DNA from: Natrinema mahii
GTDB lineage: Archaea; Halobacteriota; Halobacteria; Halobacteriales; Natrialbaceae
Assembly (NCBI GenBank): GCA_000690595.2
Contig: JHUT02000014.1
Span: forward strand, 1 to 64,000
Direction of reading: 5' to 3'
DNA: 64,000 nucleotides
Below, in pieces: positions 13,544-22,430 of the stretch (the stretch's first letter is position 1; each line of letters begins with the position of its first letter). The notes below the pieces were generated by a model that worked only from the letters and a program-made list of their open reading frames with translations, did no database searches and was not told the origin of the DNA. Position numbers and translations under genes: made by a program.

Positions 13544-13606
13544 GGGGTCGCTCCGACGGGAACCGACTAAAAATCGCGGCTCGGCCGAATCGATTGCCGG
13601 CTCCTG

Positions 13607-14380
13607 TCAGGCGTCCGGCTCGACGACCTGCTCCTCGCCGTCGTAGTACGCGGAGTTGTCCTGCGGGTCGTAGCCAAGCGCCTCTCGAGCGCGCGCGATC
13701 GAGTAGTACTTGCGGTCGTTGTCGGAGATGCCGTAGACGATCTCGTAGTCGTAGTCCGCACGAATGCAGCGGTCGAACAGGTGCGCGCAGTCGCGGTAGG
13801 AGAGCCACATCGCCTGGCCGCGCTCGTAGTCGATCGGCGGATGGCCCTGCGTGAGGTTCCCGATGCGCACACAGGCGACGGCGAGGTCGTGTTCGTCGTG
13901 GTAGTACCGACCCAGCGTCTCGCCGGCGGCCTTCGAGACGCCGTAGAGGTTGCTCGGCCGGGGCAGTTCGGTCCCGTCGAGCAGGTAGTCGTCGTGTTCG
14001 CGGTACATCTCGGGCGTCCGCTCGTCGGTCTCGTAGTTACCGACGGCGTGGTTCGAGGACGCGAAGACGACCTTCTCGACGCCGGCGTCGACGGCCGCCT
14101 CGAAGACCGTCTGCGTCCCGTCGATGTTGTTCGTCAGGACGCTGTTCCACGGCGCTTCCGGCCGCGGGTCGCCCGCGAGGTGGATCACGACGTCGATGCC
14201 GTCCATCGCCTCCCGGACGGCCTCCTCGTCGGTGATGTCCGCGACGACGAACTCGCCCGGCTGATCGTCGGTCGGCGGCTCCCGATCCAGTAATCGCCAC
14301 TCGTGGTCGTCCGCGAGGCCGCCGAGGATGGCGCTTCCGACCCGCCCCGCAGCCCCAGTGAGCAGGACTGACTGTGCCAT
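13607..14380 (-). CDS. azf: NAD-dependent glucose-6-phosphate dehydrogenase, Azf type (extended SDR)
   Basis: This 257-residue extended short-chain dehydrogenase has the N-terminal Rossmann motif TGAAGRVGSAIL, the NAD-discriminating acidic residue in WRLLDREPP, IHLAGDPRPEAPW, FASSNHAVGNYE, and the catalytic NLYGVSKAAGE (Tyr-x-x-x-Lys). The pattern closely matches what I remember of haloarchaeal Azf, which starts the oxidative pentose phosphate pathway with NAD. I chose the ATG at 14380 because the glycine-rich loop then begins a few residues in; the longer frame adds 23 unlikely residues. Another sugar-nucleotide epimerase is the alternative. Confidence 0.78.
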   Translation of the reverse strand: MAQSVLLTGAAGRVGSAILGGLADDHEWRLLDREPPTDDQPGEFVVADITDEEAVREAMDGIDVVIHLAGDPRPEAPWNSVLTNNIDGTQTVFEAAVDAGVEKVVFASSNHAVGNYETDERTPEMYREHDDYLLDGTELPRPSNLYGVSKAAGETLGRYYHDEHDLAVACVRIGNLTQGHPPIDYERGQAMWLSYRDCAHLFDRCIRADYDYEIVYGISDNDRKYYSIARAREALGYDPQDNSAYYDGEEQVVEPDA

Positions 14381-14465
14381 TCGTTCGGTGGAAGGGAAAG
14401 CGTCGATAAGTACCATGCGGTTTGCCGGGCGTGCGGTCGGTGATGCCACACGCCCGTCGACCGCC

Positions 14466-14825
14466 TCACTCTCGAACCGACTCGAGTCGCATCAGCGGAT
14501 AGCCGTCCTCCATTTCCATGCGGGTGACGACCTCGCAGCCCTCGTAGTCGACGACGATCTCGACCTCGAGGAACCGCCCCGTCAGTTCGGTGTAGTCGGC
14601 CGTCGACTCGGCGAGTTCGGCCTCGAGTTCGTCGGTTCGAACGTCGACGGTGACCGCGCGGCAGTGGGGTTGGTTCTCGATCGATTCCTCCATCGCCGTC
14701 GCGAGGCTGGGCGCGCTCCCGGGCGAGACGGGCGTGCCGGCGAACTGGTGGTACAGCGAGCCGAACTTGATGCCGGCCTCGAAGCAGGCCGTCTCGGCGT
14801 CGGTCGGCGTTTCGTCTGCTGCCAT
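14466..14825 (-). CDS. mptD: Archaeal dihydroneopterin aldolase (MptD family)
   Basis: This is a 119-residue protein. The motif CFEAGIKFGSLYHQFAGTPV and the later sequence around residues 49-60 (ENQPHCRAVTVDV) are characteristic of the archaeal DHNA family (PF04038). It cleaves 7,8-dihydroneopterin to 6-hydroxymethyl-dihydropterin and glycolaldehyde in pterin/folate-type cofactor synthesis. The C-terminus EVEIVVDYEGCEVVTRMEMEDGYPLM completes the family pattern. ATG 14825 is preferred over an upstream in-frame ATG that adds 9 residues. Confidence 0.85.
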   Translation of the reverse strand: MAADETPTDAETACFEAGIKFGSLYHQFAGTPVSPGSAPSLATAMEESIENQPHCRAVTVDVRTDELEAELAESTADYTELTGRFLEVEIVVDYEGCEVVTRMEMEDGYPLMRLESVRE

Positions 14826-15098
14826 GGCTGAACGCTCGCCGGCGGTCGGCAAGGGGGTTCCGATGTGGGCGGAGCCGCGACCGCGGCGTTCCGGTCACGC
14901 GGCTCGCGTTTGGCCGTCCGTCCGGAGCGGTCGTCGGCCCGCCGTCCGGAGCGGGGCGGACTCGAGCGATCCGACTCCGGACGGAGGACCTCCCTTTCGA
15001 AATCGCGTCGCCGTTCGACCGCTATCGATCCGCTCGCGACCGATTTCACTTTCACTTTCGGGCGATCTTTTAACCCCAGTGCCCGCAAAGACGGTGAC

Positions 15099-15545
15099 AT
15101 GAGCCAAGCGACGCTCGGCGACGACGAGGAACTGTTCGGAGAAGCCGCCAACGAGATGCGCGAGGATGTCGAGTCCTCGCTCGAAGCGGCCTGGACGGCC
15201 CTGCCCGACGCCGACGACGTCTGGGAGACCGACGCGGATAACGTGTTGGGCGCGCTCAACGGACTCAACTCCGCGCTGGAGGTCGGCGACGCCGAGGACC
15301 ACCTCCGCGACGCGAAGAAGTGGTTCACGATGGGCCAACGCGCCGACGCCTTCGACGACGCCGACGACCTCGAGGCCGACATCGAGGCCCTCGAGGACGC
15401 GATCACGGACATCGCCGAGGCCGGCGAGCAGGTCGGCGAACTCACCTCGACGATCCCGGCGCTTCGGGGAACGCTGCAGGATGCGGGTCCCGAGGCCGAC
15501 GACGAATCGGCCGACGCCGCGGACGACGCGGACGACGAGGAGTAG
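15099..15545 (+). CDS. DUF5790 family protein (haloarchaeal)
   Basis: This 148-residue, extremely acidic helical protein begins MSQATLGDDEELFGEAANEM and contains DADNVLGALNGLNSALEVGD and HLRDAKKWFTMGQRADAF, a pattern seen across Halobacteria as DUF5790. It has no catalytic motif. The acidic tail is low-complexity. TTTTAA at 15068-15073 lies about 30 bp before the ATG and could be the TATA element of a leaderless message. The long 5' extension of the open frame (to 14865) is not supported. Function is unknown. Confidence 0.82.
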   Translation: MSQATLGDDEELFGEAANEMREDVESSLEAAWTALPDADDVWETDADNVLGALNGLNSALEVGDAEDHLRDAKKWFTMGQRADAFDDADDLEADIEALEDAITDIAEAGEQVGELTSTIPALRGTLQDAGPEADDESADAADDADDEE

Positions 15546-15562
15546 CCGATCGCCGCCGGACT

Positions 15563-16300
15563 CTACCGGTCCGCGGGCCGCGAGACGTCGCGTTCGGCGA
15601 CTTCCTCGAGGAGGCGGGCCAGCGCGTCGCCGGCGAGATCGAGCAGTTCCGCGCCGCGAGCAGCGTCGCCCTCGTTCGGATCACCGACGACTCCGTTCTC
15701 CGTAAACTCCGCCGCGTCGTAGGCCAGATTGGCGTGGCTCGTCCACTCGCCCCAGCCGTCGGCAGCGCCGGCGCGGGCGTCGTCGATGCGCTCTTCCCGA
15801 ACCGAGTCGGGATCGCAGTGACGCAACAGGGCCGTCTCGAGGGGGCCCCCGTGGCCCATGTCGGCGCTGTGGTCGCCGACGGCCTCGAACCAGGTGAACG
15901 GGACGACGTAGGCGTCGCCGTCCCGCGTGAGTCGGCCGCCGACTTCCCGGAGGGCGTCGACGTTGCCGCCGTGGCCGTTGACGAGGACGACCCGGTCGAA
16001 GCCGTGGTGGACGAGGCTCGCGACGGCCTCGCCGACGTAGTCCCGGAACGTGTCTTCGGAGACCCACATCGTGCCCGGGAACTGGCGGTGTTCTTCCGCG
16101 ATCCCGACCGGAATCGCCGGCGCGCGGACGACCTCACGCTCGCAGCGGTCGACGCCGGCGTCGGCGACCGCCTCGGCGGTCGCCACGTCCGTCCCGAGCG
16201 GGGCGTGCGGGCCGTGCTGTTCCGTGCTCCCGACGGGGACGACCGCGAGGTCTGTCTCGAGGTCCCGGACGTCCGTCCACGTGTTCTCGGAGAGGTGCAT
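15563..16300 (-). CDS. Creatininase-family amidohydrolase (ArfB-like formamide hydrolase)
   Basis: This is a 245-residue metal-dependent amidohydrolase. Metal ligands can be read in VGSTEQHGPHAPLGTDVATA (Glu, His, Asp), LVNGHGGNVDAL (His-Gly-Gly-Asn) and DMGHGGPLETALL. In archaea this family includes ArfB, which removes the formyl group from an early riboflavin/F420 precursor, so that role is plausible here. The F420-type oxidoreductase at 11.7 kb gives only weak context. The ATG at 16300 puts the family N-terminus first. Confidence 0.82.
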   Translation of the reverse strand: MHLSENTWTDVRDLETDLAVVPVGSTEQHGPHAPLGTDVATAEAVADAGVDRCEREVVRAPAIPVGIAEEHRQFPGTMWVSEDTFRDYVGEAVASLVHHGFDRVVLVNGHGGNVDALREVGGRLTRDGDAYVVPFTWFEAVGDHSADMGHGGPLETALLRHCDPDSVREERIDDARAGAADGWGEWTSHANLAYDAAEFTENGVVGDPNEGDAARGAELLDLAGDALARLLEEVAERDVSRPADR

Positions 16301-16415
16301 GACCGAACATCCGACCGCGCGGGCATCAAACCCGCGGTGACGGTGACCGCGACTCGCCCGCATCACGGCGAACGCAGGCCCAACCCGTTTGCGTCGCCGA
16401 ATCCTTTCACGACCC

Positions 16416-16760
16416 ATGCCCGACGATAGCCGCGAACGCGGCGTCGAACTCGGCGGCTTACAGGAGACCCTCGAGAGCGAGTCGTACCCGATCGGCCACG
16501 ACGAACTCCTCGAGAAACACGGCGACGAGACGATCGAGATGAGCGGTAACACGACGACGCTCGAGGACCTCATCGGCCCGCTCGGTGAGGACGAGTACCG
16601 CGACTACGAGGCAGTCGAGGGGGCGATCATGAACATGGTCGGCGACGAAGCCATCGGACGGAAGAACTACAGCGACCGGACCCCGCCCGCCGCGGGCGAG
16701 GACAGACAGGACGAGGGCGGGCCGGACCAGGACGACCAGGAAGAACAGGAATCCTTTTAA
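16416..16760 (+). CDS. DUF5789 family protein (haloarchaeal)
   Basis: This 114-residue acidic protein has the start MPDDSRERGVELGGLQETLE, the block SYPIGHDELLEKHGDETIEM, and the end region MNMVGDEAIGRKNYSDR, all features of the haloarchaeal DUF5789 family. The last 25 residues are Asp/Glu/Gln-rich tail. The start at 16416 is favoured over an upstream in-frame ATG at 16389. Function is unknown. Confidence 0.83.
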   Translation: MPDDSRERGVELGGLQETLESESYPIGHDELLEKHGDETIEMSGNTTTLEDLIGPLGEDEYRDYEAVEGAIMNMVGDEAIGRKNYSDRTPPAAGEDRQDEGGPDQDDQEEQESF

Positions 16761-16775
16761 TTCAGGCGGGACCCC

Positions 16776-18710
16776 TCAGTCGTCGCCGGCTTCGGTCCGG
16801 GCCTGTCGGCGCTGAGCGCGTTCGATGAACTCCTGCGGTAACTCGTCGATCTCGCCGGCTTGGACGCCCCAGAGGTGAGAGTAGAGTCCGCCGTTTTCCA
16901 GCAGCTCCTCGTGGGTGCCCCGTTCGACGATCTCGCCGCCCTCGAGGACGAGCACCTGGTCGGCGTCCTTGATCGTCGAGAGCCGGTGGGCGATGGCGAA
17001 GGTGGTGCGGTCCTCCGCGAGGTCGTCGATCGAGCGCTGGATGAGCATCTCCGTCTCGGTGTCGACGTCGCTGGTCGCTTCGTCCAAGACGAGGATGTCC
17101 GGATCTTTGAGGATCGCGCGGGCGATCGAGAGCCGCTGGCGCTGGCCGCCGGAGAGTTTGACCCCGCGTTCGCCGACCTCGGTGTCGTATCCCTCGGGCA
17201 GGTTGGTGATGAACTCGTGGGCCTCGGCCATCTTCGCGGCCTCGATCACGGCCTCGCGGTCGGCGTCGAACGTCCCGTACGTGATGTTCTCCTCGACGCT
17301 GCCGTAGAACAGGAACGTGTCCTGGCTGACGTAGCCAAGCGACTCGCGCAGGCTCCGCAGGGTCACGTCCTGTACCCGCTGGCTGTCGACGCGGATCTCG
17401 CCCTCGTCGACGTCGTACATCCGCAAGAGGAGTTTCAACACCGTCGACTTGCCAGCCCCGGTGGGGCCGACCAGCGCGAGCGTCTCGCCGCCCTCGAGGC
17501 TGAAGTCGATATCCTCGAGAATCGGCTCCGCGTCGTAGCCGAAGGAAACGTCGTCGTACTCGACCCGGCCCTCGGTCACCTCGAGGTCGGGGGCGTCGGG
17601 CTCCTCGCCGACGCGGTTGGGCTGGTCCATCAGCCCGAAGATGCGCTCGCTCGAGGCGCGGGCCCGCTGGTACATGTTGATGATTTGACCGAACTGGGCC
17701 ATCGGCCAGATAAAGCGCTGGGTGTAGAGGATGAAGACGACGAACATCCCGGTCGAGAGGTCGCCGGTGAACGGGCCCGGCGGGCCCTGCGTGACCCAGA
17801 GGCCGCCGACCATGAAGGTGATGACGAAACCGATCCCCGCGAGGACTCGCAGCCCTGGGAAGAACTTGATCCGGGTGCGGATCGCGCCCCAGTTGGCGTC
17901 GAAGTACTCCCGGGAGACGTCCTCGACGCGGTCGGACTCGTAGGACTCGGTCGTGCTGGATTTGATGACCTGAATGCCGCCGAGGTTGTTCTCGAGCCGG
18001 GAGTTGACCTTGCCGACGGTCGAGCGCACTTCCGCGTACTTGGGCTGGATGGTTCTGATGAACAGGGAGGTGAAGACGGCGATCAGCGGCACCGGAAGCA
18101 GTGCGACCAGCGCGAGTTGCCAGTTGATCGCGAGCAGGAGGCCGCCGATCCCGACCACCATCACGAGCAGCCGAAAGAGGGAGTTCATCCCGTCGTTCAA
18201 GAACTTCTCGAGGCGATTGACGTCGTTCGAGAGGATCGACATCATCTCGCCGGTCTGTTTGTCGGCGAAAAACCCCATGTCGAGGCGCTGCATCTCGTCG
18301 TAGGTGTCGGTCCGGACGTCGTGTTGGACGTTCTGGGCGAAGGTGTTGAACCCCCAGTTTCGGGTCCAGTGAAAGCCCGCCGAGAGGAGAAACGCGCTCG
18401 CGATGATCCCGATCGTCAGCCAGAACTGGGCCATCTGTCCGTCAGGAACGTACGGCCCGACGAGGCCGCCGCCGACCGGGAACGCCTCGGCGTAGGGCAC
18501 GTCCTGCCGGATCACGGCGTCGATCGCGACCCCGAGCATGAGCGCGGGCAGCAGGTCCAGAATCCGGGCGAAGAAACTCGCGATGACGCCGACGATCGCG
18601 GCACCCGTGTAGTTCGACCCGTACTCCAGGAACAACCGCTTCATCGGGTTCTCGATCTCCTCGCGTTGTTCCTCGAAGGGATCGTCCTCGTCCCAGTCGA
18701 CGCCACTCAT
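16776..18710 (-). CDS. ABC exporter, fused permease and ATPase (multidrug/lipid type)
   Basis: This 644-residue half-transporter has six membrane segments in the first 330 residues (IVGVIASFFARILDLLPALM onward) followed by a nucleotide-binding domain. Walker A is LVGPTGAGKSTVLKLL, the Q loop is YVSQDTFLFYGSV, the signature is VKLSGGQRQRLSIARA, Walker B is DPDILVLDEATSDVD and the switch His is in AIAHRLSTI. It probably works as a homodimer exporting lipophilic substrates. ATG 18710 (MSGVDWDEDD) is preferred over an ATG nine codons upstream. Confidence 0.94.
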   Translation of the reverse strand: MSGVDWDEDDPFEEQREEIENPMKRLFLEYGSNYTGAAIVGVIASFFARILDLLPALMLGVAIDAVIRQDVPYAEAFPVGGGLVGPYVPDGQMAQFWLTIGIIASAFLLSAGFHWTRNWGFNTFAQNVQHDVRTDTYDEMQRLDMGFFADKQTGEMMSILSNDVNRLEKFLNDGMNSLFRLLVMVVGIGGLLLAINWQLALVALLPVPLIAVFTSLFIRTIQPKYAEVRSTVGKVNSRLENNLGGIQVIKSSTTESYESDRVEDVSREYFDANWGAIRTRIKFFPGLRVLAGIGFVITFMVGGLWVTQGPPGPFTGDLSTGMFVVFILYTQRFIWPMAQFGQIINMYQRARASSERIFGLMDQPNRVGEEPDAPDLEVTEGRVEYDDVSFGYDAEPILEDIDFSLEGGETLALVGPTGAGKSTVLKLLLRMYDVDEGEIRVDSQRVQDVTLRSLRESLGYVSQDTFLFYGSVEENITYGTFDADREAVIEAAKMAEAHEFITNLPEGYDTEVGERGVKLSGGQRQRLSIARAILKDPDILVLDEATSDVDTETEMLIQRSIDDLAEDRTTFAIAHRLSTIKDADQVLVLEGGEIVERGTHEELLENGGLYSHLWGVQAGEIDELPQEFIERAQRRQARTEAGDD

Positions 18711-18764
18711 TGCACACGGCTCCGGGATCGCCGGCAATAAGGGTTATCTACGAATCGAAACACG

Positions 18765-19391
18765 TCAGGGGCGGACGGCCGCCGTCGGGGCCGCGTCGGG
18801 ATCGGCGAGCGCCCACCGCTCGAGCGCGTCGAATCCGGGGGTAACCTCGACGATCGCCGTCTCGGTCGACTCGAGGTCGATCTCGACCCGATCGCCGACC
18901 TCGATCCCGGTCTCGTTCGCGTAGCCGCGGGGCACCTCGAGGACCCACTTCCCGCGACCCGAGTACTCGAGGTCCTCGCCGTCCTCGCCGGCTTCGGGCG
19001 CTCGGGCGTGGTGAATCCGGGTGATCTCGCCGTCGGCGTCGATGAAGATGATGTCGATGTCGAAGTCCATCTCGCGCATCACGTAGGTCAGTTTCTGCTC
19101 CCGATTGTGGACGAACAGCATGCCGGTGCCCCGCTCGAGGGAGTCGTGATCGCTCAGGCCGGTGTAGCGTTCCGAGCGGTCGTCGGCGACCTCGACGTCG
19201 ACGACGGCCTTGGGTTCGGTACCGGCTCGGTCATCCGTTTCACCCTCGTCGGTCCCGTCGTCGAAGATCCGAACTTCGCCCTCGTCCGGTCCCCACGGAG
19301 CCGAGACGAAGCCGGCCTGGACGAGGACGGCGCCGATGATCGAGACGGCGGCGATCACCAGCAGCCCCTTCCAGACATACTCGAGCGCCAT
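18765..19391 (-). CDS. DUF192 domain protein with N-terminal membrane anchor
   Basis: This is a 208-residue protein. Residues 8-27 form a membrane helix, a charged linker follows, and then the DUF192 barrel: RYTGLSDHDSLERGTGMLFV, LTYVMREMDFDIDIIFIDAD, KWVLEVPRGYANETGIEVGD. The fold is known, but a biochemical role is not. The DUF192 domain probably faces outside the cell, given the anchor. The last 15 residues are an extra tail. It lies just upstream of tRNA-Val but on the other strand. Confidence 0.88.
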   Translation of the reverse strand: MALEYVWKGLLVIAAVSIIGAVLVQAGFVSAPWGPDEGEVRIFDDGTDEGETDDRAGTEPKAVVDVEVADDRSERYTGLSDHDSLERGTGMLFVHNREQKLTYVMREMDFDIDIIFIDADGEITRIHHARAPEAGEDGEDLEYSGRGKWVLEVPRGYANETGIEVGDRVEIDLESTETAIVEVTPGFDALERWALADPDAAPTAAVRP

Positions 19392-19453
19392 GCACGATTT
19401 CTGTGGGGCCAGAGAGTAAAGGTTATTCGGACGGACCCACTCGTCTCGGGTGC

Positions 19454-19527
19454 GGGCTCGTGGTCTAGCTGGTCATGACGCGGCCTTTACAAGGCCGAGG
19501 TCGGTGGTTCGAACCCGCCCGAGCCCA
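19454..19527 (+). tRNA. tRNA-Val (anticodon TAC)
   Basis: This is a 74-nt cloverleaf. Acceptor GGGCTCG pairs with CGAGCCC, discriminator A is at 19527, the anticodon arm is GGCCT TTACA AGGCC, and the T arm is GGTGG TTCGAAC CCGCC with the usual closing pattern. A partial copy of its 3' end follows 120 bp downstream. Confidence 0.96.
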
Positions 19528-19530
19528 CTT

Positions 19531-19560
19531 CCTGCTGCGAGCAACTTCGCGAGCAGCAGG
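19531..19560 (+). terminator. Hairpin just after tRNA-Val
   Basis: CCTGCTGC (19531-19538) pairs with GCAGCAGG (19553-19560), and further pairs form inside. It starts four bases after the tRNA and may stop transcription or guide 3' processing. There is no T-run, so termination is only a guess. Confidence 0.4.
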
Positions 19561-19626
19561 TATGTGGACCGAAGGCGGTTCGAACGAGAGAAGGCGACGC
19601 GAACCCAGTGAGCGAGTCTTCGCGTT

Positions 19627-19647
19627 GTTCGAACCCGCCCGAGCCCA
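19627..19647 (+). repeat. Duplicate of the tRNA-Val 3' end (21 bp)
   Basis: These 21 bases are identical to 19507-19527, covering the T-loop side and the 3' acceptor strand including discriminator A. The offset is exactly 120 bp. Upstream of the fragment no D or anticodon arm can be made. It looks like a scar of integration or excision at the tRNA, or a local duplication. Confidence 0.85.
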
Positions 19648-19756
19648 GCCGAGTCTTCACCGTGTTCAAACCCGCCGCTCCGAGCGGTCCGACAAACGCG
19701 GAGAAACGACCTCGAGCCGGGACGTACAACTGACCCACGCCGGCCGCAGTCTGGCG

Positions 19757-20203
19757 TTACTGTTTGAGTCGGGCGACGTTCTCGCGGATCTGGCCGAGCA
19801 GGCCCTCGCCCGACTCGGTCTGGAGGGCGGCATGCAGCGTCGAGTTCTCCGGTTCGTCCTTGACGACGATCCGGAGGTACGGCTCGAGTTGGTCGAAGTT
19901 GTCCGCGAGGACGACGGTGTGGTTGTCCTCGTCGTGGTCGACGACGCCGGCGTCGTCGAGTTTCGGGACGTGACACTGGACCGACGACACGTAGACGCTC
20001 TTGTACTCGTTTTTGGCGACCTCGTCCGGTGGGACGTCGTGTTCCCAGCCCGCGACCGTCTCGGCCAGCGTCGAGAGTTCGATCGGGTCCTCCCGCCCGC
20101 GAAGGGCATAGAGGAGGTAGCGACGCCGGCGGTTCGCTAACAGCTCGAGAATCGTGTCGGCGTCGAGTTCGCGGGCCTCCTGACCCGAGGTAAGGGCTTC
20201 CAT
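19757..20203 (-). CDS. Haloarchaeal winged-helix regulator (DUF7344 type)
   Basis: This is a 148-residue protein. ILELLANRRRRYLLYALRG with LSTLAETVAGWE and the recognition region VYVSSVQCHVPKLDDAGVVD form a winged helix-turn-helix of the kind annotated DUF7344 in Halobacteria. The C-terminal part after about residue 105 is a short helical extension, perhaps for dimerisation. No effector-binding domain is visible. Targets are unknown. It sits between tRNA-Val and tRNA-Phe. Confidence 0.82.
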   Translation of the reverse strand: MEALTSGQEARELDADTILELLANRRRRYLLYALRGREDPIELSTLAETVAGWEHDVPPDEVAKNEYKSVYVSSVQCHVPKLDDAGVVDHDEDNHTVVLADNFDQLEPYLRIVVKDEPENSTLHAALQTESGEGLLGQIRENVARLKQ

Positions 20204-20423
20204 AACACGATATTACCTCCCGGGGCGCAAAAGGGTGTCTTGAATATCCGAAATTCCAACAGACGCCGGTAATGGCACGTAGAATCGCGTGTATCGCTTC
20301 CATTACTCGCGAATCGCTGCCGTACTCGGGCGATCGGGTCGCCGGTCGGTCATCTGTAAGCCGCCCGGAACGACGATCGCGATTCGAAATCCTTTTTTAT
20401 ACGATGGACGGAGAAAGAGATGC

Positions 20424-20497
20424 GCCGCCTTAGCTCAGACTGGGAGAGCACTCGACTGAAGATCGAGCTGTCCCCGGTTCAAATCCGGGAGGCGGCA
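20424..20497 (+). tRNA. tRNA-Phe (anticodon GAA), left attachment site of the island
   Basis: This is a 74-nt cloverleaf. Acceptor GCCGCCT pairs with AGGCGGC, the discriminator is A, the anticodon loop is CTGAAGA, and the T arm is CCCGG TTCAAAT CCGGG. Its last 24 bases recur with three changes at 40240-40263, so the tRNA 3' end served as the integration site. The tRNA itself stays intact. Confidence 0.96.
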
Positions 20498-20581
20498 TCC
20501 CCTTCTCGGTTTACATGCCGGAACGACAAACTCCCTACTCAGTAGTCTCTACGCCGGTGTTTGCAAGGGGGGTGAGCGCGG

Positions 20582-22216
20582 GTGCAACTGATCGAGACCG
20601 CGCCCCACGAGTTCGCGGCGCACTACCTCTTCGCCGCGCACGGTCTCGATCCGTTCTTTGCGTGCGACAGTCGGATCAAGGACGGCGACGGGAGTCAGCA
20701 CGCTGAGTTCGAATTTGAGGGGGAGTCGTGGCAGGTGACGCTCTCTTATCGAGACTCCGGCCTCGAGCATCCCGGCGAGCAACTCCCGACTGGCACCGAG
20801 TTCCGACTCGCAGAGATGCGCGAGTTCGATCTCAGTGTCGAGAGCGGCGAAGATGTCGTCGGAGAACGGTCGTTCCACGCTCATATCGCGCCGCGATGGC
20901 AGGGGATGCGAAGCGAGGGGGGTAACGAAATCAGCGTCCCCGACGATCTCGATGAAGGAGTGAATCTCCACGTTCAGGGCTCGAATATCGAATTTGACCG
21001 TTATCACCCACTGATCCAGCACGCGGCGCGCGCGGTCGGGATCAACAGCCGGTACTTCGACGAGCTACACGACTTTTCGACGATCCTCGATGCCGAGCGA
21101 TACGTACGCATCGATAAGAACGAGAGTGGCCCAGTGCATGCGCGGGACGGTCCGATAGCCCAACTGGGCCACCTGCTCGAGAACGACCGTACGGGGCGAC
21201 GCAAACTCGTTCAGTACGACAGCGATGAACTCGCTCGAGATCGTCCCGGATACTATCACACGGCGACTCTCGGCCCACGACGTGTCCGTGAGGCGTTTCC
21301 ATCGCACGAGCTACCGAAGGAGGTGAAACACTACTACGCGCAGCAGGCGGTGAGCCTGGATAACAGTCGTTCAATCGCGCATCCGAAAGTCGGTGTGTCC
21401 TACCAACGGTCGTTCTGGAAGGAGCAACTCGATGCCTCCCCGACCGATCTCGAACGTCTCAATCGCGAACTCGAGGAAACGCTTCTCAGTGTTCTCGCGG
21501 AAGCCGGTCTTCCGCTTCGATCGGGGGCTGGAACCTACGTCGACGATGCGTACTTCGTGGCCAAAGACTCCGACCGCGATCGGGATATCATCGAATTGGA
21601 CTTCACTCAGATCAAGCACCGCCAAGAGTCGGTCGTCATCAAGCACCTCGCGGACGGGATCGCCCCGACAGCGTGGGAATCCCTCGAGGTTCTCGTAACC
21701 GACGGTGGCGAGGTGAGTCCACAGGATATCGCTGACGAGACGGGCCGCCATCCAGGGAGTGTCCGTAGGGCCCTAAACAGAATTCCGGAGCTGGTCGAGC
21801 GGGAGTATGGACGGGTCTCTCTTCGATCGAAGTACATCGCTGATCTCGTCCACGACGCAGTGAAAGAGGCGAAGGAAGCGACGAGACGAGCTGCGGAAGC
21901 CGGTGCCAAGGCGATCGAAGCGGCCGAACGCGGACTCGATCACTCGACGAGCGCGTTCATCGCATGGGCCGCAAAACATGATATCGATGTCCGAGATCGG
22001 GATGGGGAAGAACTCCGTCTGGAGTTCGGTGTCGTAGACGATATCAAGCGAAAGATCCGGGAAGGTTACGAGCTATGGACTGCTGCCGATATGCCCGAGG
22101 ACCGGTATCGAATGGCCAAGATCCAATACGAGAAAGAGATCGACTCTGGCCTCCGGTCGGTCGATAAGACCGAGACGAAATCCTTTGCCTCAGTAGTGTG
22201 GCATCACCTCGGCTGA
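20582..22216 (+). CDS. Haloarchaeal mobile-element protein with C-terminal helix-turn-helix (DUF7845-like), function unknown
   Basis: This is a 544-residue protein. The N-terminus (IETAPHEFAAHYLFAAHGLD) and the blocks PLIQHAARAVGINSRYFDEL and PGYYHTATLGPRRVREAF resemble a family I associate with haloarchaeal islands (DUF7845; assigned from memory). Around residues 380-415, a stretch reading SPQDIADETGRHPGSVRRAL is a clear helix-turn-helix, followed by an Ala/Glu-rich helix likely to form a coiled coil. The start is GTG at 20582 after a purine-rich GGGGGG sequence. It is the first gene inside the left end. A role in element maintenance is possible but unproven. Confidence 0.7.
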   Translation: MQLIETAPHEFAAHYLFAAHGLDPFFACDSRIKDGDGSQHAEFEFEGESWQVTLSYRDSGLEHPGEQLPTGTEFRLAEMREFDLSVESGEDVVGERSFHAHIAPRWQGMRSEGGNEISVPDDLDEGVNLHVQGSNIEFDRYHPLIQHAARAVGINSRYFDELHDFSTILDAERYVRIDKNESGPVHARDGPIAQLGHLLENDRTGRRKLVQYDSDELARDRPGYYHTATLGPRRVREAFPSHELPKEVKHYYAQQAVSLDNSRSIAHPKVGVSYQRSFWKEQLDASPTDLERLNRELEETLLSVLAEAGLPLRSGAGTYVDDAYFVAKDSDRDRDIIELDFTQIKHRQESVVIKHLADGIAPTAWESLEVLVTDGGEVSPQDIADETGRHPGSVRRALNRIPELVEREYGRVSLRSKYIADLVHDAVKEAKEATRRAAEAGAKAIEAAERGLDHSTSAFIAWAAKHDIDVRDRDGEELRLEFGVVDDIKRKIREGYELWTAADMPEDRYRMAKIQYEKEIDSGLRSVDKTETKSFASVVWHHLG

Positions 22217-22430
22217 ACCCGCCTCGGTAGTGGCAACACTATCGAGCGCGGCGATTTCGCAGCAAACTCTGCTTCTTTCTGTATAGCTCAGTGTTCCACC
22301 CCAGGGGTACGGCACGGGGAGGCAGGAATGTGTTTTGCTGAAGTCCCCCTTAGGGACACGCCTAATAGGAAATCTAGCAAAGGATATCTGTTTCGTAGAT
22401 CGGTACTGTCTACTGTCGATTCGAGCTATA

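Noticed and set aside
16860-18740. A 626-residue plus-strand frame opposite the ABC exporter
   Set aside because: It is a codon-bias shadow; all motifs belong to the minus-strand transporter.
19473-20303. Minus-strand frames reading SGGFE and VRTT repeats near tRNA-Val
   Set aside because: They are translations of the tRNA and its fragment, a frequent annotation artefact.
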